From: JANOYJ01 sp963792485
GTDB taxonomy: Bacteria; Pseudomonadota; Alphaproteobacteria; Rhizobiales; Rhizobiaceae
Reading direction: 5' to 3'
Assembly: GCA_963792485.1 (NCBI GenBank)
Contig: CAWBWL010000001.1
Span: 372,001-436,000 of the forward strand
DNA length: 64,000 nucleotides
The translations under genes and the position numbers were made by a program. Below the pieces are notes generated by a model. It ran no database searches. It saw nothing but the letters and a program-made list of their open reading frames with translations, and was not told the origin of the DNA. Below, piece by piece: positions 24,377-33,250 of the stretch (position 1 is its first letter; each line of letters begins with the position of its first letter).

Positions 24377-27141
24377 GCAGCATTCGCCTTTTCGGATTTT
24401 TCAAACAGGGCTGTCAGCTTGCGCGTAATCGCCGTCTCGCGCGCGGCTTGGGTGATTTTGTGGCCGATCAGGTCGGTCACATAAAATGCGTCGATCACCT
24501 TCTCGCCAAAGGTGGTGACATGCGCCGAAGCGATGTCGAGATTGAGGGCCGAAATAACCGAGGTGATCTCCGACAACAGGCCGGGCCGGTCGAGTCCTTC
24601 CACCTCAATAACTGTGAATTTGTCAGACAGCGTATTGTTGATTTCAATGCGCGGCGCGACCTTGAAGGCGCGCGAACTGCGCCTCGGCTTGGTGCGTTTG
24701 GCGAGCACGTCCGGCAGATAGGTTTTGCCGAGCAGCATGTCTTCAATCAACCGCGTCACATTTTGTGCCCGACGCTCTTCATCAGCGTCCTCGGTGAACT
24801 CCCGGGAGATCAGGATTGTGTCGAGCGCCCGGCCATCGGTGGTGGTGAAAATCTGCGCGTCTACAATGTTCGCCCCGGCGCTCGCGCAAGCGCCGGCGAT
24901 AATGGCCAGGAGCCGCGGATGATCCTGCGCCATAATGGTGATTTCCGTGACGCCCTCGAATGTGTGCGTCTTGACCATGGTCGCGAGCTTCTTGCCCGCA
25001 CTATCCGCAGCTCGGATGAACTCGGCATGCCGGACTTGGTCGTCAAGGCTCACCGTCAGAAGATAGTTTTGGTAGGGAAGCGTCAGATACGCATCGCGCT
25101 CCGCCTGCGGCCAGTCGGCGAGTTTCTCGCTCAGCTCCTGGCGCGCAAGCTCCGTGCGCTCGCGGCGCGGCACTTCGGAAAAGCCGCCGGTCAGGAATAT
25201 CTCGGTTTCGTAAAACAGCGTGCGCAGAAGCTGGCCCTTCCAGCCATTCCACACGCCCGGTCCCACGGCGCGGATATCGCAGATCGTCAGGATCAGCAGC
25301 ATTTTCAGCCGGTCAAGCGTTTGCACTTTCTCGGCAAAATCAAGGATCGTTTTGCGGTCATTGAGATCGCGCGATTGCGCCACCATGCTCATGGTCAGAT
25401 GTTCCTGCACAAGCCAGACCAGCGTTTCAGTTTCGCTCGAGGAGAGCCCGAAACGCGGCGCGAGATTTGCGGCGATTTTCGCCCCTTCCAGCGAATGATC
25501 TTCCGGGCGGCCCTTGGCGATATCGTGCAGCAAAAGCGCCATGTAAATGAGGTGCCGTTCGGCCTTGAGACCTGGCAGAAGCTTGTAGGCAAGCGGATGT
25601 TCCTTTGCCAGCGTGCCCTTCTCAATGTCGGACAGAAATCCAATGCAGCGCAGCAAGTGCTCATCCACCGTGTAGTGGTGATACATGTTGAACTGCATCA
25701 TCGCGACGACCTTGCCGAAGTCGGGAATGAACCTGCCGAGCACGCCCGTCTCGTTCATGCGCCGCAGCGCTAACTCTGGCTGACGCTCGGAGCACAACAG
25801 CTCAACGAACAGCCGGTTGGCTTTGGCGCTGTTGCGCAAATCCGCGTCAATCAGCGCCAACGAGCGCGTCGCCAGCTGCATGGCATCCGGATGCAGCTCC
25901 ATGCCGGTCTTGTCGGCAAGGTGAAACATTTCGATCAGTTGCAGCGGGTTGTTCTTGAACACGTCCGGCGAGGCGATGTTGATGCGCTGGTTGTCGGCGA
26001 TGAAGGCGGACGTGCCGTCAATCTTCTGGCTGCGGCGGGTGAACGTCATGAAAATGCGGTTGAGGCCGGGCACATATTTGGCCTGCTGCGCCTCAAGGGC
26101 GGCGCAGAAAATGCGTGTCAGATCGCCGACTTCCTTCGCCACCAGAAAATAGTGCTTCATGAAACGCTCCACCGGCGATAATCCCGGTTGGGCGCGATAG
26201 TTCAACCGCGTGGCGATCTCGCGCTGAATGTCAAAAGAGAGCCGCTCTTCGGCTTTGCCAACGGCGAAGTGCATATGGCACCGGACGGTCCAGAGAAAGT
26301 CCTCCGCCTTCATGAATTGCCGGTATTCATCTTGCGAGAACACGTCTTTCTCAACGAGGTCCTCGGTCTTGGCGACGCGGTAAAAATATTTAGCGATCCA
26401 GAACAGCGTCTGCAGATCGCGCAAGCCGCCCTTGGCGTCCTTGATGTTGGGCTCGACCAGATAGCGCGACTGCCCGGTCTTCTCATGCCGCGCATCGCGC
26501 TCCAGAAGTTTGGCCTGGATGAATTCTTTTCCGGTGCCTTTGACAACTTCCGGATCAAACCGCCGCTGCAACTCGTCAAACAGTTCCGCTGCCCCATGAA
26601 TGAACCGGGCCTCAAGCACGGCCGTGCGGATCGTCATGTCGGCGCGGGCGAGCCGGATGCATTCATCGACATTGCGGCTGGAATGTCCGACCTTCAAACC
26701 GAGGTCCCAAAGGCAATACAGGATAAACTCGATGATCTTCGTGCCGAGCGGCGTCTGCTTGTTTGGTAAGAGAAACAACAGGTCAATGTCCGACCCCGGT
26801 GCCAGCGTAGCCCGCCCATAGCCGCCGACCGCGACAATCGCGATACGCTCGGCGGCTGTGTCAGAGGCCGGAAACACATGCGCGCGCGCGAATTCAAACA
26901 CGCCGCTGATCAGCGCGTCCATGAGATAAGACAGCCGCGCGGCGCAGCGCACGCCGCCGCCATCCGACAAAAGCAGCCGCTCGGCCTCATGACGGCCCTG
27001 CGCAAGACAGTCTTTGAGAATTGTTACGATCTCGCCGCGAAGCGCTTGAGGGTCTTTGGCAGAACGGGACAGCGCCTCAAGCCGCGCGTGCAAGGCGGAC
27101 AGATCAACGATCTGGTCGAGTTTAAGGTCCGCTTGGGGCAT
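24373..27141 (-). CDS. glnD: PII uridylyltransferase/uridylyl-removing enzyme
   Basis: GlnD modifies PII proteins in response to glutamine and so sets nitrogen status. The 922-residue protein has a nucleotidyltransferase site (GGYGRATLAPGSDID, 106-120), a linker domain, the HD phosphohydrolase motif LHDIAKGRPEDHS and two C-terminal ACT domains. The glnD-murJ-trpS order is common in alphaproteobacteria. It ties to the sigma-54/PtsN genes elsewhere in the window as nitrogen control. Confidence 0.96.
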   Translation of the reverse strand: MPQADLKLDQIVDLSALHARLEALSRSAKDPQALRGEIVTILKDCLAQGRHEAERLLLSDGGGVRCAARLSYLMDALISGVFEFARAHVFPASDTAAERIAIVAVGGYGRATLAPGSDIDLLFLLPNKQTPLGTKIIEFILYCLWDLGLKVGHSSRNVDECIRLARADMTIRTAVLEARFIHGAAELFDELQRRFDPEVVKGTGKEFIQAKLLERDARHEKTGQSRYLVEPNIKDAKGGLRDLQTLFWIAKYFYRVAKTEDLVEKDVFSQDEYRQFMKAEDFLWTVRCHMHFAVGKAEERLSFDIQREIATRLNYRAQPGLSPVERFMKHYFLVAKEVGDLTRIFCAALEAQQAKYVPGLNRIFMTFTRRSQKIDGTSAFIADNQRINIASPDVFKNNPLQLIEMFHLADKTGMELHPDAMQLATRSLALIDADLRNSAKANRLFVELLCSERQPELALRRMNETGVLGRFIPDFGKVVAMMQFNMYHHYTVDEHLLRCIGFLSDIEKGTLAKEHPLAYKLLPGLKAERHLIYMALLLHDIAKGRPEDHSLEGAKIAANLAPRFGLSSSETETLVWLVQEHLTMSMVAQSRDLNDRKTILDFAEKVQTLDRLKMLLILTICDIRAVGPGVWNGWKGQLLRTLFYETEIFLTGGFSEVPRRERTELARQELSEKLADWPQAERDAYLTLPYQNYLLTVSLDDQVRHAEFIRAADSAGKKLATMVKTHTFEGVTEITIMAQDHPRLLAIIAGACASAGANIVDAQIFTTTDGRALDTILISREFTEDADEERRAQNVTRLIEDMLLGKTYLPDVLAKRTKPRRSSRAFKVAPRIEINNTLSDKFTVIEVEGLDRPGLLSEITSVISALNLDIASAHVTTFGEKVIDAFYVTDLIGHKITQAARETAITRKLTALFEKSEKANAA

Positions 27142-27212
27142 GGTGTTCCGCTGATTCCCGCGATCTGCGGCGCTCTATAGCGGCTTTTGCATGAGCGGCA
27201 TATATTTTGTGC

Positions 27213-29906
27213 TCAATCCTTCGGCAACGCCTTCAGCCGGTACAGCGCCTCAAGGGCCTCCTTGGGCGAAAGCTCGTCCGGATTGATGCCGGCAAGCGCT
27301 TCAGCGACAAGGTCGCGCTTCTTGCCCGGCGCCGCAGCTTGGCGCACATGCGTGGAAAACAGCGGCAGATCGTCAATCAGCTTCTGCGGTTTCGCCGCCG
27401 ATCCGCCTTCCTCCAATTGCTGCAAAACAGCTTTCGCCCGCTCGATCACCGGGGCGGGCAACCCCGCAAGCTTTGCCACCTGCACGCCATAGGACCGGTC
27501 TGCCGCGCCCTTGGCCACTTCATGCAGAAACACCACCTCGCCATCCCATTCCTTGACCCGCATGGTGACGTTGTGCAGGCGCGCAAGCTTTTGCGACAGC
27601 GCGGTCATTTCGTGGAAGTGCGTGGCAAACAGCGCCCGCGGCTTGTTGGCCTCATGCAAATGCTCAACCGCCGCCCAGGCAATTGACAGCCCGTCAAAGG
27701 TCGACGTCCCACGTCCGATCTCATCAAGAATGACCAGCGAGCGCTCTCCGGCCTGATTGAGGATCGCCGCCGTCTCGACCATCTCCACCATGAAGGTCGA
27801 GCGGCCCCGCGCCAGATCATCCGATGCGCCGACGCGCGAGAACAGCCGGTCGATAATGCCGATGCGGGCCGAGCCCGCCGGAACGAACGAACCCATCTGC
27901 GCCATAATGGCTATAAGCGCGTTCTGCCGCAGGAAAGTCGACTTGCCGCCCATATTCGGACCCGTGATCAGCCAGATAGCGCCCGCGCCGCCGTCCATCT
28001 CCGGCGAAAGGTCACAGTCATTGGCCACAAATGGCTGCGCGGCCGCGCGGCGCAGGGCCTGCTCGACGACCGGATGGCGGCCTTGCGCAATGTTGAAGGA
28101 CAGCGAACTGTCCACCATCGGGCGGCAATAACCCTGCTCCTCCGCAAGTTCGGCAAGCCCGCGCGACACGTCAAGCACCGCCAGCGCCGCCGCGCCCTCC
28201 TGTATCGCTGTGGCGACCTGCAGAATTTCTGCCGCAAGCGCATCAAACACCGCAAGCTCGATCTCCAGCGCCCGTCCTGCCGCATTGGCGATCTTCTCTT
28301 CAAGCTGCGCCAGTTCCACCGTGGTGAAGCGCATGGCGTTCGCCATGGTCTGGCGGTGGATGAACCGCGCCTTGGCCGCGTCGGTGCCGTTCATCGTCTC
28401 GGCATGGTTGGCGGTCACTTCGATATAATAGCCGAGAATATTATTGTGGCGGATTTTCAGCGAGCGGATCCCGGTCTCGTTCTGAAACTCGCCCTCCATC
28501 GCCGCAATCACCCGCCGTGATTGATCGCGCAACGCCTTCAGCTCGTCTAGCTCCCCATCGTAACCCGCGCAGACAAACCCGCCATCACGCCGCAGCAGCG
28601 GCAGATCCTCGCCAAGTGCTGAAGCAAGCAGGTTCGCAGAGGCGGCAGGCAGCTGTTTCAGCTGCTCAAACGACGCGGCCAGTTCCCCCGGCAACAATCT
28701 GTCAAAGCCCAAATCCGCAATCTGCAGCGCCACCGAAATCCCCTGCCGGATGGCATCGAGATCGCGCGGCCCCGCCCGCCCAAGGCCAATGCGCGACAGC
28801 GCGCGCGGCATGTCGGGCACCAGCTTCAACTGTTCGCGCAGCCGGTCCGCCAGCCGCCCCTCGTTCAGCATCCACGCCACCGAGTCGAGCCGCTCGTTGA
28901 CGGCGTCAGGATCAGTCAGCGGCGACATCAGCCGTTCGCCCAAGAGCCGCGCCCCGCCCCCTGTCAGCGTCCGGTCAATGGCGCGGTACAGGCTGCCCTG
29001 TTTCTCGCCGGACAAAGTGCGGGTCAATTCGAGATTGGCGCGCGTCGCCGGGTCGATGAACAGCGTTGACCCCGCTGCTTGCCGCTGCGGCCTTTGCAAT
29101 GGCGGGCGGCTCGCAAACTGGGTCTTCTCCACATAAGCGATCGCCGCCGAGACCGCCGCCGTTTCGGCGCGGGAAAATGTGCCAAACCCGTCCAGCGCCG
29201 CCACGCCATAATGGCGGATGATCCGGCTTTCTGCCGTTGAGCTGTCAAACAGGCTTGCGGGCTCCGGACGGACAATGCGGCCAAGCATGTCAAACGCTGC
29301 CCGGAATTCCGGATCATGAAACACCGGCTCGGCCACGATCAGCTCACGCGGGTCGATCCGCAGCACATCCGATACCAGCCGCTCCAGCGCGGTTTCCCCC
29401 GCGCGGAAGATCCCGGTTGATATATCCACCCAGGCCAGCGCCAACCCGTTCGCCCCCGCCCCCTTGAGCCGCGCCAGCGTCATCAGATAACTGGTCTCGC
29501 CGGGCTCCAGCAGTTTCTCTTCCGTGATCGTGCCGGGCGTCACCAGCCGCACGACATCGCGCTTGACCACGGATTTGCCGCCGCGTTTTCGGGCCTCCGC
29601 CGGATCCTCGATCTGCTCGCACACCGCAACGCGAAACCCGAGCCCAATCAGCTTCGACAAATACTCATCCGCCGCATGCACCGGCACGCCGCACATCGGA
29701 ATGTCCTGCCCCAGATGCTTGCCGCGTTTGGTCAGCGTGATCCCAAGCGCCCGCGAGGCGGTTTCGGCGTCGTCAAAGAACAGCTCGTAAAAATCACCCA
29801 TCCGGTAGAACAGCAGGCAGTCCATGTTCGCCGATTTGATCTCGATGAACTGCTCCATCATGGGCGTCGCGCGCGCATCGCCGCTCTGTTCAAAATTGAT
29901 CGCCAC
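27213..29906 (-). CDS. mutS: DNA mismatch repair protein MutS
   Basis: MutS recognises mismatches and starts repair with MutL. The protein is about 897 residues from the GTG at 29906. It carries the mismatch-reading GDFYELFFDDA in domain I, Walker A GPNMGGKST near 650 and the ABC signature DEIGRGTSTFDG near 725. An ATG at 29984 would add 26 residues without family likeness and leave only 25 bp to the divergent maeB. I prefer the GTG, which follows a CAGGG ribosome site; that gives a 103-bp shared promoter gap. Confidence 0.94.
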   Translation of the reverse strand: MAINFEQSGDARATPMMEQFIEIKSANMDCLLFYRMGDFYELFFDDAETASRALGITLTKRGKHLGQDIPMCGVPVHAADEYLSKLIGLGFRVAVCEQIEDPAEARKRGGKSVVKRDVVRLVTPGTITEEKLLEPGETSYLMTLARLKGAGANGLALAWVDISTGIFRAGETALERLVSDVLRIDPRELIVAEPVFHDPEFRAAFDMLGRIVRPEPASLFDSSTAESRIIRHYGVAALDGFGTFSRAETAAVSAAIAYVEKTQFASRPPLQRPQRQAAGSTLFIDPATRANLELTRTLSGEKQGSLYRAIDRTLTGGGARLLGERLMSPLTDPDAVNERLDSVAWMLNEGRLADRLREQLKLVPDMPRALSRIGLGRAGPRDLDAIRQGISVALQIADLGFDRLLPGELAASFEQLKQLPAASANLLASALGEDLPLLRRDGGFVCAGYDGELDELKALRDQSRRVIAAMEGEFQNETGIRSLKIRHNNILGYYIEVTANHAETMNGTDAAKARFIHRQTMANAMRFTTVELAQLEEKIANAAGRALEIELAVFDALAAEILQVATAIQEGAAALAVLDVSRGLAELAEEQGYCRPMVDSSLSFNIAQGRHPVVEQALRRAAAQPFVANDCDLSPEMDGGAGAIWLITGPNMGGKSTFLRQNALIAIMAQMGSFVPAGSARIGIIDRLFSRVGASDDLARGRSTFMVEMVETAAILNQAGERSLVILDEIGRGTSTFDGLSIAWAAVEHLHEANKPRALFATHFHEMTALSQKLARLHNVTMRVKEWDGEVVFLHEVAKGAADRSYGVQVAKLAGLPAPVIERAKAVLQQLEEGGSAAKPQKLIDDLPLFSTHVRQAAAPGKKRDLVAEALAGINPDELSPKEALEALYRLKALPKD

Positions 29907-30009
29907 GCAAGACCCTGCCGGATGCCAAAACTCGCCATTGCGGGCTTTACTTCCCCCGCTGCGCCTGTCTACCTTCCTGTCCAATCAAAGACAAACAGGA
30001 AACGCCCTT

Positions 30010-32292
30010 ATGCCCAGCGATACGCGGGAGCGCACAACCCCTTCGGTGACTGCGGAAGAAGCCCTCGAGTTCCACGCGCGCGGCAAACCCGGCAAGCTGG
30101 AGATCAATCCGACCAAGCCGATGGCGACGCAGCGCGATCTGTCGCTCGCCTATTCGCCCGGCGTCGCCGCCCCGGTCAAAGCCATCGCGGAAGACCCGGC
30201 CCGCGCTTATGACTACACCACCAAGGGCAATATGGTGGCAGTCATTTCCAACGGCACAGCCATTCTCGGCCTCGGCAATCTCGGCGCTCTGGCTTCAAAG
30301 CCGGTCATGGAGGGCAAGTCGGTCTTGTTCAAGCGCTTTGCCGATGTCGATTCCATCGACCTTGAAGTCGATACCGAAGACGCAGAGGCCTTCATCAACT
30401 GCGTGCGCTATCTCGGCCCCTCCTTTGGCGGGATAAATCTTGAAGACATCAAAGCCCCTGAATGTTTCATCATCGAAAGCCAGCTGCGCGAGCTGATGGA
30501 CATCCCGGTGTTTCACGATGACCAGCATGGCACCGCCATCATCGCCGTCGCCGGCCTCATCAACGCGCTCCATCTGACCGGCCGCGACATGAAGACAACG
30601 AAGCTCGTCTGCAATGGCGCAGGCGCAGCCGGCATTGCCTGCATTGAGCTGGTCAAGGCCATGGGCTTCCGGCCTGAAAACATCCTGCTCTGCGACACCA
30701 AGGGCGTCGTCTATCAAGGCCGGGCGGAAGGCATGAACCAGTGGAAAGCCGCCCACGCCGCGCCAACGGATGCGCGCTCCCTGGCCGACGCGATGAACGG
30801 CGCCGACGTGGTCTTCGGCCTCTCCGCCAAGGGTGCATTTTCAGCCGACATGATTCGCTCCATGGCCAAAAACCCGATCATATTCGCCATGGCCAATCCC
30901 GATCCTGAAATCACCCCGGAGGAAGCAGCGGAAATCCGCAGCGATGCCATCGTCGCCACCGGCCGCTCGGACTATCCCAACCAGGTCAACAACGTCCTCG
31001 GCTTTCCCTATATTTTCCGCGGCGCGCTCGACGTGCGCGCCACCACGATCAACGAGGACATGAAGATTGCCGCCGCGCAAGCGCTGGCGCAGCTGGCCCG
31101 GGAAGATGTGCCCGATGAGGTCGCCGCCGCCTACCAGGGCAACCGCCCGAAATTCGGCCCCGGCTACATCATCCCCGTGCCGTTCGATCCGCGCCTCATC
31201 TCGGTCATTCCGGTTGCTGTCGCCAAAGCCGCAATGGCAAGCGGTGTGGCGCGCAAACAGATTTCAAATCTTGAGCTTTATGCCCGCGAACTCTCCGCCC
31301 GCCGCGATCCAGTCGCCTCCACCCTGCAGCGCATCTATGACCGCGTGCGCAAACAGCCCAAGCGCATGGTCTTCGCCGAGGGTGAAGAAGAACAGGTTAT
31401 GCGCGCCGCGCTCGCTTATGTGAACCAGGGCCTCGGCGATGCCATCCTCGTCGGCCGCGAACAGCGCATTGCCGAGACTGCGGCAAAGGCCGGGCTTGAT
31501 CTTGACCGCAAAGGCCTCTCCATCGTCAACGCGCTGCTCTCTACACGCAACACCGCCTATGCCGATCATCTGTATGAGCGCATGCAGCGCAAGGGCTATC
31601 TCTTCCGCGACTGCCAGCGACTGATCAACAATGACCGCAATCATTTCGGCGCCTGCATGGTGGCGCTCGGTGACGCGGACGCTATGGTCACGGGCGTCAC
31701 GCGCAATTATTCCACGGCGCTGGATGATGTGCGCCGCGTCATCGACAACAAGCCCGGCCACCGCGTCATCGGCGTCTCGCTCGCGCTCTGCCGTGGCCGC
31801 ACGGTACTGGTTGCCGACACCGCCGTCCATGACATGCCAAGCTCGGATGAGCTCGCCGACATCGCCGAGGAGGCCGCCGCCATGGCGCGGCGCATGGGCT
31901 ATGAGCCGCGTGTGGCGCTGCTTGCCTATTCCACCTTCGGCCACCCGCCCGGCGAGCGCGCCGAGCGCATTCAGGAGGCGGTGAAAATTCTCGACAAGCG
32001 CCATGTGGATTTTGAATATGACGGCGAGATGGCGGCAGACGTGGCGCTGAACACGCGCGCCATGGAACTCTACCCGTTCTGCCGTCTGTCAGGCACAGCC
32101 AATGTCCTCGTCATGCCCGCCTTCCACTCGGCTTCGATCTCGACCAAGATGCTGCAAGAGCTGGGCGGCTCCATGGTCATCGGCCCGCTTCTCGTCGGCC
32201 TCGACAAGCCGGTGCAGATCGTTTCCCTCGGCGCAAAGGATTCCGACATCGTCAATATGGCGGCAGTGGCGGCTTATCTGGCGAGCACTTGA
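30010..32292 (+). CDS. maeB: NADP-dependent malic enzyme with phosphotransacetylase-like domain
   Basis: MaeB decarboxylates malate to pyruvate with NADP+. The 760-residue protein is the fused form usual in proteobacteria. The N-terminal half has the malic signature FHDDQHGTAI and the dinucleotide-binding NGAGAAGIACIEL. The C-terminal half (from about 440) is a phosphotransacetylase-like domain that regulates the enzyme by acetyl-CoA rather than transferring acetyl groups. The ATG at 30010 matches the family N-terminus; longer readings enter mutS. Confidence 0.95.
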   Translation: MPSDTRERTTPSVTAEEALEFHARGKPGKLEINPTKPMATQRDLSLAYSPGVAAPVKAIAEDPARAYDYTTKGNMVAVISNGTAILGLGNLGALASKPVMEGKSVLFKRFADVDSIDLEVDTEDAEAFINCVRYLGPSFGGINLEDIKAPECFIIESQLRELMDIPVFHDDQHGTAIIAVAGLINALHLTGRDMKTTKLVCNGAGAAGIACIELVKAMGFRPENILLCDTKGVVYQGRAEGMNQWKAAHAAPTDARSLADAMNGADVVFGLSAKGAFSADMIRSMAKNPIIFAMANPDPEITPEEAAEIRSDAIVATGRSDYPNQVNNVLGFPYIFRGALDVRATTINEDMKIAAAQALAQLAREDVPDEVAAAYQGNRPKFGPGYIIPVPFDPRLISVIPVAVAKAAMASGVARKQISNLELYARELSARRDPVASTLQRIYDRVRKQPKRMVFAEGEEEQVMRAALAYVNQGLGDAILVGREQRIAETAAKAGLDLDRKGLSIVNALLSTRNTAYADHLYERMQRKGYLFRDCQRLINNDRNHFGACMVALGDADAMVTGVTRNYSTALDDVRRVIDNKPGHRVIGVSLALCRGRTVLVADTAVHDMPSSDELADIAEEAAAMARRMGYEPRVALLAYSTFGHPPGERAERIQEAVKILDKRHVDFEYDGEMAADVALNTRAMELYPFCRLSGTANVLVMPAFHSASISTKMLQELGGSMVIGPLLVGLDKPVQIVSLGAKDSDIVNMAAVAAYLAST

Positions 32293-32305
32293 ATACCGGC
32301 TGCGC

Positions 32306-33160
32306 TCAGGCAAACCGGCCCGCATCGGGTCCGAAATGGTTGAGATAACGCGCCGTGATGTCTTCGCATCTCACAATCACGAGCACATCGGTCGAGCCGA
32401 ACTCGTGGTCAACCACCGCCCCGTCGCCAAATCTTGCGCCGAGGCGCAGATAGCCTTTGACCAGCGGCGGCATGGCCGCAAGCGCGGCTTTGATATCCAC
32501 TGCCTCCGTGGGCACAAGGTCCATCGAAGTGCGCCGCTCGCCAATGGCCGCGACACGCCAGTCATCCTTGGCGCGTGTGTGATTGTGCAGAAATGACAAT
32601 GCCAGCGCATGCGCCGCAGGCACGGTTCCCGGAAAGGACGCGCAGCCAAACATCACATCGATCGTATGGATTTGGCAGTAAGCCCAAATGCCTTGCCACA
32701 AAAGCTCCACCGTGCGCTTCGATCTGTATTCAGGCAGGACGCAAGACCGGCCAAGCTCAAGATAGCGCCTTTCCGGATGGCGGCTTATGAGCCCGCGGAT
32801 ATCGTAGACCTGCTCGGAGTAATAACCTTTTGCAGCCCGTGCGCGCTCTTCGCGCAAAAGACGGTAGGTCCCGACTATCCGCTGGCTGACGGGACCGCCC
32901 AGCGAATCGTCGATCACCAGAAGATGTTCGCAATACGCATCAAACCGGTCGGCATCCAACAGCGCGTTGCGGCTGTCCTTTGTGCCGGAAGCTTCAAAAA
33001 AAACGCGGTGGCGCAGCCGCTGCGCCGCGCGAACTTCCGCGTCATTCAGCGCCAGCCGCACGCTGAGCTGGCCGATTCGCCCAAGCGACACGGCTGCTTC
33101 CGCATGGACCTGTGCCTGCGCCTGCCTGCCCGGATTCTGCAATGCGATCAGTTCGGTCAC
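32306..33160 (-). CDS. olsB: Ornithine lipid synthase subunit OlsB (L-ornithine N-acyltransferase)
   Basis: OlsB transfers a 3-hydroxyacyl group from acyl carrier protein to ornithine, giving lyso-ornithine lipid, the first step of this phosphorus-free membrane lipid. The 284-residue protein has the GNAT-like fold of hemolysin/OlsB enzymes: LRHRVFFEASGTKDS near residue 50, FDAYCEHLLV, YLELGRSCVLPEYR near 135, and GCASFPGT. OlsA is not in the window. It converges on maeB with a 13-bp gap. Confidence 0.88.
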   Translation of the reverse strand: MTELIALQNPGRQAQAQVHAEAAVSLGRIGQLSVRLALNDAEVRAAQRLRHRVFFEASGTKDSRNALLDADRFDAYCEHLLVIDDSLGGPVSQRIVGTYRLLREERARAAKGYYSEQVYDIRGLISRHPERRYLELGRSCVLPEYRSKRTVELLWQGIWAYCQIHTIDVMFGCASFPGTVPAAHALALSFLHNHTRAKDDWRVAAIGERRTSMDLVPTEAVDIKAALAAMPPLVKGYLRLGARFGDGAVVDHEFGSTDVLVIVRCEDITARYLNHFGPDAGRFA

Positions 33161-33250
33161 GGCCGCAATCCTCCACAGTGTCTCGACTGCCGCCGGAACT
33201 ATACCGCCATTGCGACAGCATCATGAAGTCATGGCCGTGAATGCCGCAGA

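Noticed and set aside
24232..25773. 513-codon open frame antisense to glnD
   Set aside because: GlnD is complete and well conserved on the minus strand. The antisense product is arginine- and histidine-rich without a domain.
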